DNA from: Pseudomonas wayambapalatensis
GTDB lineage: Bacteria > Pseudomonadota > Gammaproteobacteria > Pseudomonadales > Pseudomonadaceae
Direction of reading: 5' to 3'
DNA: 64,000 bases
Assembly (NCBI GenBank): GCA_014268975.2
Contig: CP077096.1
Span: 3,943,501 to 4,007,500 of the forward strand
The notes beneath the pieces were generated by a model, which did not search any database, had not been told where the DNA came from, and saw nothing but the letters and a program-made list of their open reading frames with translations. This document shows positions 55,684-64,000 of the stretch, in pieces. The position numbers were made by a program, and so were the translations under genes. Every line of letters starts with the position of its first letter. Position 1 is the stretch's first letter.

Positions 55684-55860
55684 GATTTTCCTTCGGAATC
55701 GAAAACAGGGCACAAAGGCGCGATTGTAGCGCACTCGCCGGGCTTGCGCGCAGCGGCACACGAGGCTTTGTGCGACCTGTCGGTCAGTCGCAGTGCCCGG
55801 CGCGATCTATGCTTGTAAAAAGGCAGGGTTGGGTGGCCAGAACCCGGCGCGGGTAAAATC

Positions 55861-55876
55861 TTGACCTTTGAGTCAG
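55861..55876. promoter_or_regulatory. TTGACC-N5-GTCAG operator 1 before xdhA
   Basis: TTGACC-TTTGA-GTCAG lies 76 bp before the xdhA GTG. It pairs with a second site 23 bp downstream. The spacing (two helical turns) fits co-operative binding by a GntR dimer pair. Confidence 0.6.
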
Positions 55877-55883
55877 AAAAATA

Positions 55884-55899
55884 TTGACCTCAAGGTCAG
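55884..55899. promoter_or_regulatory. TTGACC-N5-GTCAG operator 2 before xdhA
   Basis: TTGACC-TCAAG-GTCAG has the better palindrome of the two (TGACCT and AGGTCA). It lies 53 bp before xdhA, near the expected promoter. Confidence 0.65.
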
Positions 55900-55951
55900 C
55901 CCTTGCTTAGAGTCCGCCCAACAACAATAAAACCATTACGAGGCCTTCCCC

Positions 55952-57406
55952 GTGATCCAGTTTCTCGTCAACCAGGAGCTGCGCAACGAGCACGCCCTGG
56001 ACCCGAACATGACGGTGCTGCAGTACCTGCGCGAGCACCTGGGCAAACCCGGCACCAAGGAAGGCTGCGCCAGCGGCGACTGCGGCGCCTGCACCGTGGT
56101 CGTGGGCGAACTGACCCAGGATGACCTGGGCCAGCCGGCCCTGCGTTATCGCAGCCTCAACTCTTGCCTGACGTTCGTTTCCTCCTTGCACGGCAAGCAA
56201 CTGATCAGTGTCGAGGGCCTCAAGCACCAGGGCGAGCTGCACAGCGTGCAAAAGGCCATGGCCGACTGCCACGGCTCGCAATGCGGCTTCTGCACCCCTG
56301 GCTTCGTCATGTCGCTGTTCGCCCTGCAGAAGAAAAGCAGCGGCCACGACCTGCACCAGGCCCAGGAAGCCCTGGCCGGCAACCTGTGCCGCTGCACCGG
56401 CTACCGGCCGATCCTCGATGCCGCCGAGCAGAGTTGCGCCCGCCCCTGCCAGGACCAGTTCGACGCGCAGCAGGCGCAGACCATCGCCCGCCTCAAGGCC
56501 ATCGCCCCGCAGCAGACCGGCGAGCTCAACAGTGGTGACAAGCGCTGCCTGGTCCCGCTGACCGTCGCCGACCTGGCCGACCTGTACAGTTCGCACCCCG
56601 AAGCACGCCTGCTCGCTGGCGGCACCGACCTGGCACTGGAAGTCACCCAGTCCCACAAGACCCTGCCCGTGATGATCTATGTCGGCCATGTCGCCGAGCT
56701 CAAGCGCATCGACAAGACCAGCAGCCACCTGGAAATCGGCGCCGCCACCCCGCTCACCGACTGCTATGGCGCGCTGAACGAGGAATATCCCGACTTCGGT
56801 GCCCTACTGCACCGCTTCGCCTCGCTGCAGATCCGCAACCAGGGCACCCTGGGCGGCAACATCGGCAACGCCTCGCCGATCGGCGATTCGCCGCCCCTGC
56901 TGATCGCCCTGAACGCACAGATCGTCCTGCGCCAGGGCGATCGCCAGCGCACCCTGGCGCTGGAAGATTATTTCATCGACTACCGCATCACGGCCCGCCA
57001 GGACAGTGAGTTCATCGAGAAGATCCTGGTGCCGCGCGCCAGCAACGAGTGGACGTTCCGCGCCTATAAGGTGTCCAAGCGCCTGGACGATGACATTTCT
57101 GCGGTCTGCGCAGCGTTCAACCTGAACATCGAGAACGGCGTGGTCGGTGGCGTGCGCATCGCCTTCGGCGGCATGGCAGCGATTCCCAAGCGTGCTCGTG
57201 CCTGCGAGGCGGCGCTGCTTGGCAAGCCCTGGAACCAGGCGAGCATCGAGCGCGCCTGCCAGGCACTGGCCGAAGACTTCAGCCCGCTGACGGATTTTCG
57301 CGCCAGCAAGGAATACCGCCTGCTGACCGCGCAGAACCTGCTGCGCAAGTACTTCATCGAACAGCAATCGCCATACATCGAGACCCGGGTGACCGCTTAT
57401 GTCTAA
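55952..57406 (+). CDS. xdhA: xanthine dehydrogenase small subunit
   Basis: This 484-residue iron-sulfur flavoprotein subunit binds two 2Fe-2S clusters (CASGDCGACTVVVGEL; CGFCTPGFVMSLFALQKK, CRCTGYRPI) and FAD (LLAGGTDLALEVTQ and QIRNQGTLGGNIGNASPIGD). It passes electrons from the molybdenum subunit to NAD. It starts at GTG 55952 and overlaps xdhB by eight bases. Confidence 0.95.
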   Translation: MIQFLVNQELRNEHALDPNMTVLQYLREHLGKPGTKEGCASGDCGACTVVVGELTQDDLGQPALRYRSLNSCLTFVSSLHGKQLISVEGLKHQGELHSVQKAMADCHGSQCGFCTPGFVMSLFALQKKSSGHDLHQAQEALAGNLCRCTGYRPILDAAEQSCARPCQDQFDAQQAQTIARLKAIAPQQTGELNSGDKRCLVPLTVADLADLYSSHPEARLLAGGTDLALEVTQSHKTLPVMIYVGHVAELKRIDKTSSHLEIGAATPLTDCYGALNEEYPDFGALLHRFASLQIRNQGTLGGNIGNASPIGDSPPLLIALNAQIVLRQGDRQRTLALEDYFIDYRITARQDSEFIEKILVPRASNEWTFRAYKVSKRLDDDISAVCAAFNLNIENGVVGGVRIAFGGMAAIPKRARACEAALLGKPWNQASIERACQALAEDFSPLTDFRASKEYRLLTAQNLLRKYFIEQQSPYIETRVTAYV

Positions 57407-59798
57407 CCATCACGCCGTCAAGAGCCAGGCCGAGATGGCCGAACTGTTCAGCCAGGACCTGACCACCGGGGTCGGGCGCAGCGTCAAGCACGACAGCGCC
57501 GACAAGCACGTGTCGGGCGAGGCGGTGTACATCGACGACCGTCTGGAATTCCCCAACCAGTTGCACGTCTATGCGCGCACCGCCGACCGTGCGCACGCGC
57601 GCATCCTGCGCATCGACACGACCCCCTGCTACCAGTTCGAAGGCGTGCGCATCGCCATCACTCACGAGGACATTCCAGGGCTCAAGGATATCGGCCCGGT
57701 GGTCGCGGGCGATCCGCTGCTGGCCATCGACAAGGTCGAGTTCTTCGGCCAGCCGGTGCTCGCCGTCGCTGCCCGTGACCTGGACACCGCACGTCGCGCC
57801 GCCATGGCGGCCATCGTCGAATACGAGGACCTGGAACCGGTGCTCGATGTGGTCGAAGCCTTGCGCAAGAAGCATTTCGTGCTCGACAGCCATACCCACC
57901 AGCGCGGTGACTCGGCCAAGGCCCTGGCCAGTGCCCCGCATCGCCTGCAGGGCACCCTGCACATCGGCGGCCAAGAGCACTTCTACCTGGAAACCCAGAT
58001 TTCCTCGGTGATGCCCACCGAAGACGGCGGCATGATCGTCTACTGCTCGACGCAAAACCCCACCGAGGTGCAGAAGCTGGTCGCCGAAGTGCTCGACGTA
58101 CCGATGAACAAGGTGGTGCTGGACATGCGCCGCATGGGCGGCGGTTTTGGTGGCAAGGAAACCCAGGCGGCCAGCCCGGCATGCCTGTGCGCCGTGATCG
58201 CGCGCCTCACCGGGCAGCCGACCAAGATGCGCCTGCCACGGGTCGAGGACATGACCATGACCGGCAAGCGCCACCCGTTCTATGTCGAGTACGACGTCGG
58301 CTTCGACGACACAGGCCGCCTGCACGGCATCGAGTTCGACCTGGCCGGCAATTGCGGTTATTCGCCGGACCTGTCCGGCTCGATCGTCGACCGCGCCATG
58401 TTCCACTCCGACAACGCCTACTACCTGGGCGATGCCACGGTGAACGGCCACCGCTGCAAGACCAATACCGCGTCGAACACCGCCTACCGCGGCTTCGGCG
58501 GCCCGCAGGGGATGGTCGCCATCGAGCAGGTGATGGACCACATCGCCCGCCACCTGGCGCTCGACCCGCTGGCGGTGCGAAAAGCCAACTACTACGGCAA
58601 GACCGAACGCAACGTCACCCACTATTACCAGACCGTCGAGCACAACCTGCTCGAGGAAATGACCGCCGACCTGGAGGCCAGCAGCGACTATGCCGAGCGA
58701 CGCAAGTCGATCCGCCACTTCAACGAACACAGCCCGGTACTGAAGAAAGGCCTGGCCCTGACCCCGGTGAAGTTCGGCATCTCGTTCACGGCCACTTTCC
58801 TCAACCAGGCAGGCGCCTTGATCCACATCTATACCGACGGCAGCATCCACCTCAACCACGGCGGCACCGAGATGGGCCAGGGCCTGAACACCAAGGTCGC
58901 CCAGGTGGTGGCGCAAGTGTTCCAGGTCGACTTCAACCGCATCCAGATCACCGGCACCAACACCGACAAGGTGCCCAACACCTCGCCGACAGCAGCGTCC
59001 AGCGGCGCCGACCTGAACGGCAAGGCGGCGCAGAATGCGGCCGAGATCCTCAAGAAACGCCTGACCGAGTTCGCCGCCCGGCACTATCAGGTCACCGAGG
59101 AAGATGTCGAGTTCCGCAACGGCCACGTGCGCGTGCGCGACCAGTTGCTGAGCTTCGAGCAACTGGTGCAGCAGGCCTACTTCGCCCAGGTTTCGCTGTC
59201 GAGCACGGGCTTCTACCGCACGCCGAAGATCTTCTACGACCGCAGCCAGGCGCGCGGCCGACCGTTCTACTACTACGCCTTTGGCGCCGCCTGCGTCGAA
59301 GTGATCGTCGACACCCTGACCGGCGAGTACAAGATGCTGCGCGCCGACATCCTGCACGATGTGGGCGACTCGCTGAACCCGGCGATCGACATCGGCCAGG
59401 TGGAGGGCGGCTTCATCCAGGGCATGGGCTGGCTGACCACCGAGGAACTGGTGTGGAACGCCAAGGGCAAGCTGATGACCAACGGCCCGGCCAGCTACAA
59501 GATTCCGGCGGTGGCCGACATGCCCCTGGACCTGCGCGTGAAACTGGTGGAGAACCGCAAGAACCCCGAGGACACGGTGTTCCACTCCAAGGCCGTGGGC
59601 GAGCCGCCGTTCATGCTCGGCATCGCCGCCTGGTGCGCGATCAAGGATGCGGTGGCGAGCCTCGCCGACTATCGCGTACAGCCGCACATCGACGCCCCGG
59701 CGACACCCGAGCGGGTGCTGTGGGGATGCGAGCAGATGCGCAAGGCAGTGGCGCAACAGCAGCCGAGCGAACAAGAACTGGAAACCGTCACCCACTGA
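57399..59798 (+). CDS. xdhB: xanthine dehydrogenase molybdenum-binding subunit
   Basis: This 799-residue catalytic subunit oxidises hypoxanthine and xanthine to urate. Motifs: GQEHFYLETQISSVMPTEDG, the RMGGGFGGKETQ cofactor loop, AYRGFGGPQG and GGTEMGQGLNTK. The active-site Glu lies in the SKAVGEPPFMLG region. Overlap with xdhA gives coupling. XdhC loads the cofactor. Confidence 0.95.
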   Translation: MSNHHAVKSQAEMAELFSQDLTTGVGRSVKHDSADKHVSGEAVYIDDRLEFPNQLHVYARTADRAHARILRIDTTPCYQFEGVRIAITHEDIPGLKDIGPVVAGDPLLAIDKVEFFGQPVLAVAARDLDTARRAAMAAIVEYEDLEPVLDVVEALRKKHFVLDSHTHQRGDSAKALASAPHRLQGTLHIGGQEHFYLETQISSVMPTEDGGMIVYCSTQNPTEVQKLVAEVLDVPMNKVVLDMRRMGGGFGGKETQAASPACLCAVIARLTGQPTKMRLPRVEDMTMTGKRHPFYVEYDVGFDDTGRLHGIEFDLAGNCGYSPDLSGSIVDRAMFHSDNAYYLGDATVNGHRCKTNTASNTAYRGFGGPQGMVAIEQVMDHIARHLALDPLAVRKANYYGKTERNVTHYYQTVEHNLLEEMTADLEASSDYAERRKSIRHFNEHSPVLKKGLALTPVKFGISFTATFLNQAGALIHIYTDGSIHLNHGGTEMGQGLNTKVAQVVAQVFQVDFNRIQITGTNTDKVPNTSPTAASSGADLNGKAAQNAAEILKKRLTEFAARHYQVTEEDVEFRNGHVRVRDQLLSFEQLVQQAYFAQVSLSSTGFYRTPKIFYDRSQARGRPFYYYAFGAACVEVIVDTLTGEYKMLRADILHDVGDSLNPAIDIGQVEGGFIQGMGWLTTEELVWNAKGKLMTNGPASYKIPAVADMPLDLRVKLVENRKNPEDTVFHSKAVGEPPFMLGIAAWCAIKDAVASLADYRVQPHIDAPATPERVLWGCEQMRKAVAQQQPSEQELETVTH

Positions 59799-59812
59799 CA
59801 GCGAGGAATTCC

Positions 59813-59885
59813 GTGGGAGCGGGCTTGCCCGCGAATGTGAGGATGGCCTTACCGTCCTCTTCGCGGGCAAGCCCGCTCCTACAGG
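59813..59885. repeat. REP pair between xdhB and xdhC
   Basis: GGGAGCGGGCTTGCCCGCGA and its complement near the right end enclose GAGGATGGCC...TCCTC. It sits inside the xdh operon and may tune xdhC expression. Confidence 0.75.
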
Positions 59886-59915
59886 GTCCTCAGCATGGTT
59901 TAGAGAGGCTACATC

Positions 59916-60761
59916 ATGCACCAATGGATCAATGCCCTCGCCGACCATCAGTCCCGCGGCGAACCCTGCATCCTGGTGACCATCATCGAGGAGCGCGGCT
60001 CCACGCCACGCAACGCGGGGTCGAAGATGGTGGTCAGCGCCAGCAGCCTGTTCGACACCATCGGTGGCGGACATCTGGAGTTCAAGGCCCTGCACATCGC
60101 CCGGCAGATGCTCGCCGAGCAGCGCAGCACACCGCATCTGGAGCGCTTCAGCCTGGGCGCGAGCCTGGGCCAGTGCTGTGGCGGCGTCACGGTGCTGTTG
60201 TTCGAACCCATGGCACCGGTGCAGGCGCAGATCGCGGTGTTCGGCGCGGGCCATGTCGGCCGGGCTCTGGTACCCTTGCTCGCCGCCTTGCCCTGCCGGG
60301 TGCGCTGGATCGATTCGCGCGAGCAGGAGTTCCCGCCGCTTATCCCCCACGGGGTGACCAAGGTGGTCAGCGAGGAGCCGGTCGACGAAGTGGCCGAACT
60401 GCCGCCGGGCAGCTACTGCATCGTCATGACCCATAATCACCAGCTCGACCTGGAACTGACCGCCGCCATCCTCAAGCGCAACGACTTCACCTGGTTCGGC
60501 CTGATCGGCTCGAAGACCAAACGGGTCAAGTTCGAACACCGCCTGCGCGAGCGCGGCTACGACGATGCCGTGCTGGCACGCATGCGCTGCCCCATGGGCC
60601 TGCCGGAGGTCAAGGGCAAGCTGCCCATCGAGATCGCGGTGTCCATTGCCGGCGAAATCATCGCCACCTACAACGCCTGCTTCGGCCAGCATGACGCTGG
60701 CGCCAATGCAGGCCCCATTGCCCAGTTGCTGCCGCCCTCCCGGCGCAGCCAAGCCATTTGA
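59916..60761 (+). CDS. xdhC: XdhC molybdenum cofactor insertion protein
   Basis: This 281-residue chaperone binds and sulfurates the molybdenum cofactor for XdhB. Motifs: VTIIEERGSTPRNAGSKMVV, IGGGHLEFKAL, a Rossmann-like AVFGAGHVGRALVPLLAALP and the second-domain TWFGLIGSKTKRVKFEHRL. It starts at ATG 59916 after AGAGAGG. guaD follows after ten bases. Confidence 0.94.
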   Translation: MHQWINALADHQSRGEPCILVTIIEERGSTPRNAGSKMVVSASSLFDTIGGGHLEFKALHIARQMLAEQRSTPHLERFSLGASLGQCCGGVTVLLFEPMAPVQAQIAVFGAGHVGRALVPLLAALPCRVRWIDSREQEFPPLIPHGVTKVVSEEPVDEVAELPPGSYCIVMTHNHQLDLELTAAILKRNDFTWFGLIGSKTKRVKFEHRLRERGYDDAVLARMRCPMGLPEVKGKLPIEIAVSIAGEIIATYNACFGQHDAGANAGPIAQLLPPSRRSQAI

Positions 60762-60771
60762 CGAGCGCTTT

Positions 60772-62076
60772 ATGACCGCAACCCGCAAAGCCTACCGAGC
60801 CGCCATCCTGCACAGCATTGCCGACCCTGCCGAGGTTGGCCTGGAGGCCTCCCACGAATACTACGAAGACGGCCTGCTGGTGGTCGACGAAGGCCGCATC
60901 AGCGCCCTGGGACACGCCACTGACCTGCTGCCGACCCTCGACGCCGATATCGAAGTGGTGCACTACCAGGACGCCCTGATCACCCCAGGCTTCATCGACA
61001 CCCATATCCATTTCCCGCAGACCGGCATGATCGGCTCCTACGGCGAGCAACTGCTGGACTGGCTGAACACCTACACCTTCCCTTGCGAAAAGCAGTTCGC
61101 CGACAAGGCTCATGCCGACAAGGTGGCGAAGATCTTCCTGCAGGAACTGCTGCGCAACGGCACCACCACCGCGCTGGTGTTCGGCAGCGTGCACCCGGAG
61201 TCGGTCAACGCCCTGTTCGAGGAGGCCGAGCGCCTGGACCTGCGCCTGATCGCCGGCAAGGTGATGATGGACCGCAACGCCCCCGACTACCTGACCGACA
61301 CCGCCGAATCGAGCTACAGCGAGAGCAAGGCGCTGATCCAGCGCTGGCATGGCAAGGCTCGCCTGCACTATGCGGTGACGCCGCGCTTCGCGCCCACCAG
61401 CACGCCTGAACAGCTGGCCATGGCCGGACAATTGCTCAAGGAACATCCGGGCGTGTACCTGCACACCCACCTGTCGGAGAACCTCAAGGAGATCGACTGG
61501 GTCAAGGAGCTGTTCCCCGAACGCAAGGGCTACCTGGACGTCTACGACCACTTCGAACTGCTGGGCGAGCGCTCGGTGTTCGCCCACGGCGTGCACCTGT
61601 GCGACGAGGAATGCCAGCGCCTGGCCGAGACCGGCTCGGCCGTGGCCTTCTGCCCGACGTCCAACCTGTTCCTGGGCAGCGGCCTGTTCAACCTGCCCCA
61701 GGCCGAGCGTTTCAAGGTCAATGTCGGGCTGGGCACCGACGTGGGTGCCGGAACCAGCTTCTCGCTGCTCAACACACTGAACGAGGCGTACAAGGTGATG
61801 CAGCTGCAGGGCGCGCGCCTGCACCCGTACAAGTCGCTGTACCTGGCCACCCTCGGTGGCGCCCGCGCCCTGCGCCTGGACGACCGCATCGGCAGCCTGC
61901 GCGCCGGCAACGATGCCGATTTCGTGGTGCTCGACTACAAGGCCACGCCGCTGCTGGACTACCGCATCCAGCAATCCAACAGCATCGAGGAGACCTTGTT
62001 CGTGCTGACCACCCTGGGCGATGACCGTACCGTGCGCGAGACCTTCGCCGCGGGGCGCTCGGTACATCGGCGCTGA
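60772..62076 (+). CDS. guaD: guanine deaminase
   Basis: This 434-residue amidohydrolase turns guanine to xanthine, the XdhAB substrate. Metal ligands lie in DTHIHFPQ, HTHLSENLKEIDWVKE, FAHGVHL and GTDVGAGTS. ATG 60772 is the chosen start, since the upstream frame lies inside xdhC in another phase. Co-transcribed with xdhABC. Confidence 0.95.
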   Translation: MTATRKAYRAAILHSIADPAEVGLEASHEYYEDGLLVVDEGRISALGHATDLLPTLDADIEVVHYQDALITPGFIDTHIHFPQTGMIGSYGEQLLDWLNTYTFPCEKQFADKAHADKVAKIFLQELLRNGTTTALVFGSVHPESVNALFEEAERLDLRLIAGKVMMDRNAPDYLTDTAESSYSESKALIQRWHGKARLHYAVTPRFAPTSTPEQLAMAGQLLKEHPGVYLHTHLSENLKEIDWVKELFPERKGYLDVYDHFELLGERSVFAHGVHLCDEECQRLAETGSAVAFCPTSNLFLGSGLFNLPQAERFKVNVGLGTDVGAGTSFSLLNTLNEAYKVMQLQGARLHPYKSLYLATLGGARALRLDDRIGSLRAGNDADFVVLDYKATPLLDYRIQQSNSIEETLFVLTTLGDDRTVRETFAAGRSVHRR

Positions 62077-62096
62077 TGCACAAAGGGCCGCTGCGC

Positions 62097-62240
62097 GGCC
62101 CATCGCGGGACGAGCCCGCTCCCACAGAGAAAGCACCGGGCCCGAGGGATGTGCTGTACCTGAACTGCCGCAAAGGTTGGATTCATGTCCAACTTGGCAG
62201 CAGTCCATACCTGTGGGAGCGGGCTGGTCCCGCGATGGGC
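62097..62240. repeat. inverted REP pair after guaD
   Basis: Complementary REP units at 62097-62127 and 62211-62240 (core CGAGCCCGCTCCCACAG) flank about 83 bp. They lie between the convergent guaD and GntR genes and probably act as a bidirectional terminator. Confidence 0.72.
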
Positions 62241-62277
62241 TGCACAGCAGCCCTCGGTCATTTATTCAGGCAAACGA

Positions 62278-63033
62278 TCAACCCTTGGCGGCAGCCTTGG
62301 GTTTTTTCAGCAGGTGCGAGAACACCGCATGCAGGTCGTCCGATGCGCTGTCTTCGTCGAGGTTGAGCTTGCTGTCGATATGATCCATGTGGTGCATCAT
62401 CAGGCTCACCGCCTGCTCGGCATCCCGCGCCTCGATGGCGTCGATCAGTTGCATGTGCTCATCGTACGAGCAATGCGAGCGGTTGCCGCTTTCGTACTGG
62501 GCGATGATCAACGACGTTTGCGACACCAGGCTGCGCTGGAAGCTGACCAGCGGCGCATTGCCGGCCGCCTCGGCCAGCTTGAGGTGGAACTCGCCGGAAA
62601 GGCGGATGCCAGCGCCACGGTCGCCACGCGAGAAGCTGTCGCGCTCATCGCGGACCATCTGGCGCAGCTCGTTGAGTTGCTCGTCAGTGGCATGCTGCGC
62701 CGCAAGCTCGGTGATGGCGCGCTCGACCATGCGCCGGGAGAAGAACACCTGGCGCGCCTCCTCCACGGTGGGGCTGGCCACGACCGCGCCACGGTTGGGG
62801 CGCAGCAGCACCACGCTTTCATGGGCCAGACGCGACAAGGCGCGGCGAATGATGGTGCGGCTGACGCCGAAGATCTCGCCCAGCGCTTCCTCACTCAACT
62901 TGGTGCCCGGCGCCAGGCGCTGTTCGAGGATGGCCTCGAAAATGTGCGCATAGACGATGTCGTCCTGGGTACCGCTGCGGCCGGCCTTGGCTGTGCGCGC
63001 AGGTTTCTTCAGAGGTTGCAGCTGTTCGTTCAT
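62278..63033 (-). CDS. GntR/FCD-family regulator next to purine permease
   Basis: This 251-residue FadR-type protein has a winged helix (SEEALGEIFGVSRTIIRRAL) and an FCD ligand domain with metal-type His residues (SGEFHLKLAEAAGNAPLVSF, EHMQLIDAIEARD). The start ATG 63031-63033 is preferred to GTG two codons upstream. It is divergent from the AzgA-type permease over 353 bp holding TTGTAYACAA-type sites. The inference is that it is the regulator of that motif. Confidence 0.88.
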   Translation of the reverse strand: MNEQLQPLKKPARTAKAGRSGTQDDIVYAHIFEAILEQRLAPGTKLSEEALGEIFGVSRTIIRRALSRLAHESVVLLRPNRGAVVASPTVEEARQVFFSRRMVERAITELAAQHATDEQLNELRQMVRDERDSFSRGDRGAGIRLSGEFHLKLAEAAGNAPLVSFQRSLVSQTSLIIAQYESGNRSHCSYDEHMQLIDAIEARDAEQAVSLMMHHMDHIDSKLNLDEDSASDDLHAVFSHLLKKPKAAAKG

Positions 63034-63139
63034 GGGCACTCGAGCACAAGGGATCGGCCAGTGGAACCTCGACTGTAATACCTGTCAGAGGGTGGCTGGC
63101 AAGTCCTGGGGTGAAAAAAGGGATCAAGGTATCTGCGCA

Positions 63140-63149
63140 TTGTACACAG
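63140..63149. promoter_or_regulatory. TTGTACACAG, TTGTAYACAA-type site
   Basis: A one-mismatch member of the palindrome family, 107 bp upstream of the GntR start. It may give autoregulation. Confidence 0.45.
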
Positions 63150-63201
63150 GCTGAGCCGTTTCTGCAGGTGGCCAATTCCCATATAGCTGCGTTGACGCAG
63201 A

Positions 63202-63213
63202 TTGTGCGCACAA
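63202..63213. promoter_or_regulatory. TTGTGCGCACAA palindrome
   Basis: A perfect 12-bp palindrome with the same TTGT/ACAA ends but two more bases between them than the main motif. It could be a related or separate site. Confidence 0.4.
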
Positions 63214-63236
63214 AAGATAAAACATTATTTGCATTC

Positions 63237-63248
63237 TTTGTACACAAA
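63237..63248. promoter_or_regulatory. TTTGTACACAAA operator before permease
   Basis: TTTGT-AC-ACAAA is a 12-bp member of the TTGTAYACAA family. It lies 139 bp before the permease start, between the other sites of this region (63034-63386), which holds no gene. Confidence 0.6.
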
Positions 63249-63271
63249 AGCATAATCCACCGAGCAACTTC

Positions 63272-63287
63272 TTGACCCATAAGTCAA
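63272..63287. promoter_or_regulatory. TTGACC-N5-GTCAA operator before permease
   Basis: TTGACC-CATAA-GTCAA matches the pair before xdhA, 100 bp upstream of the permease start. The permease promoter therefore carries both operator types. Confidence 0.6.
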
Positions 63288-63386
63288 CAAAACCGTCAGA
63301 CGTCTGCCACCCCCTCGCGGAGCCGCCAAGTGCATGCGCAGGACCAAGGCTCCAGAACAACAAGAAAGACTTGAGGAGTACTCGCT

Positions 63387-64000
63387 GTGGAAAGCCGCAA
63401 ATCCGAAGCCCCAACGCTGGATCTCGCTGCGTCGCCCCGACCGGGATGGCTGGAGCGGATCTTCAAACTCCGGCACCACGGCACGACCGTCAGGACCGAA
63501 ATGATCGCCGGGATGACCACCTTCATCACCATGGCCTACATCATCTTCGTCAACCCCAACATCATGGCCGACGCTGGCATCGATCACGGTGCCGCCTTCG
63601 TCGCCACCTGCATCGCCGCCGCCCTGGGCTGTCTGCTGATGGGCCTGTACGCCAACTGGCCAGTGGGCCTGGCGCCCGGCATGGGGCTCAACGCCTTCTT
63701 CACCTACACCGTGGTCGGCACCATGGGCTACACCTGGGAGGCGGCGCTGGGCGCCGTGTTCGTCTCCGGCGTGCTGTTCATGTTGCTGACCCTGTCACGG
63801 GTGCGCGAGTGGCTGCTCAACAGCATTCCGGTGAGCCTGCGCCATGCCATGGGTGCCGGGGTCGGACTGTTCCTCGGGCTGATCGGCCTGAAGACCGCCG
63901 GCATCATCGTCGACAGCCCGGCGACGCTGATCAAGCTGGGCTCGCTGCATGAACCCGGACCGCTGCTGGCGGCCGTGTGCTTCCTGATGATCGCGGTGCT
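63387..64000 (+). CDS. AzgA-type adenine/guanine/hypoxanthine permease (partial)
   Basis: This is the first 204 residues of an NCS2-family purine permease. It starts at GTG 63387 with GAGGAG eight bases before. Diagnostic sequence: TTFITMAYIIFVNPNIMADA and GLAPGMGLNAFFTYTVVGTM. At least five membrane segments are visible before the window ends. It would import hypoxanthine, guanine or adenine for GuaD and XdhAB. Confidence 0.88.
   Translation, partial: MESRKSEAPTLDLAASPRPGWLERIFKLRHHGTTVRTEMIAGMTTFITMAYIIFVNPNIMADAGIDHGAAFVATCIAAALGCLLMGLYANWPVGLAPGMGLNAFFTYTVVGTMGYTWEAALGAVFVSGVLFMLLTLSRVREWLLNSIPVSLRHAMGAGVGLFLGLIGLKTAGIIVDSPATLIKLGSLHEPGPLLAAVCFLMIAV

Noticed and set aside
53575..55818. 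A 747-codon plus-strand open frame across smc
   Set aside because: Antisense to smc and the GntR gene. Leu/Gln/Ala-rich with no domain, so a shadow of coiled-coil coding.

Overview
The window reads as a chromosomal segment of a Pseudomonas of the P. putida group. The grounds are GC-rich coding, P. putida-type REP hairpins (a GCGGGCTTGCCCGC-like core) between genes, a 180-kDa-type NAD-glutamate dehydrogenase, a ligA-zipA-smc block, and a purine-catabolism set built on membrane urate oxidase PuuD and glyoxylate carboligase. No tRNA or rRNA gene was seen. The one RNA gene is the 4.5S signal recognition particle RNA.

Layout. (1) 1-2.7 kb: the start of gdhB (minus strand), a small unknown gene and two lipoprotein genes. 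(2) 2.7-18.8 kb: a contact-dependent inhibition (CDI) / two-partner secretion island, minus strand, ordered cdiB, cdiA (about 3,367 codons), cdiI. Downstream lies an AT-rich tail of small orphan genes: four intact and one decayed copy of a small membrane-protein family, one soluble orphan, an IS481-type transposase scrap and two broken coding fragments. (3) 19.0-38.8 kb: urate/allantoin degradation (uraH, puuE, uraD, allA, puuD, a urate/xanthine-type permease, two Tsx-like porins), a DUF808 membrane protein, a TetR regulator and a glyoxylate-to-pyruvate operon (gcl, hyi, glxR, ttuD, pyk) with a GlcG/HbpS gene divergent from it. A urea transporter, a voltage-gated-type ion channel and a sulfate-binding protein follow. 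(4) 38.9-55.0 kb: core genes recR, ybaB/ebfC, dnaX, ffs, ligA, zipA and smc. Inserted among them are a lone solute-binding protein, a helicase-like two-gene unit and a muramidase plus SH3-protein pair. (5) 55.0-64.0 kb: a GntR regulator divergent from xdhABC, then guaD, a second GntR regulator, and an AzgA-type purine permease that runs off the right edge.

The catabolic genes form one route. Guanine goes to xanthine (GuaD), xanthine to urate (XdhAB with XdhC), and urate to allantoin (PuuD, UraH, UraD). Allantoin is opened by PuuE and AllA takes ureidoglycolate to glyoxylate. Gcl, Hyi/GlxR, TtuD and Pyk carry glyoxylate to pyruvate. The usual allantoate-to-ureidoglycolate step was not identified here.

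Two recurring palindromes link the scattered promoters. TTGTAYACAA occurs in pairs between uraH and puuE and between glcG and gcl, and again before the AzgA-type permease. TTGACC-N5-GTCAR occurs twice before xdhA, once before the permease and, in a near-match, before the second porin. The two GntR genes are the natural candidates to bind them. The least explained parts are the CDI immunity-like tail, the CdiA toxin tip with its CdiI, the helicase pair and the muramidase pair.
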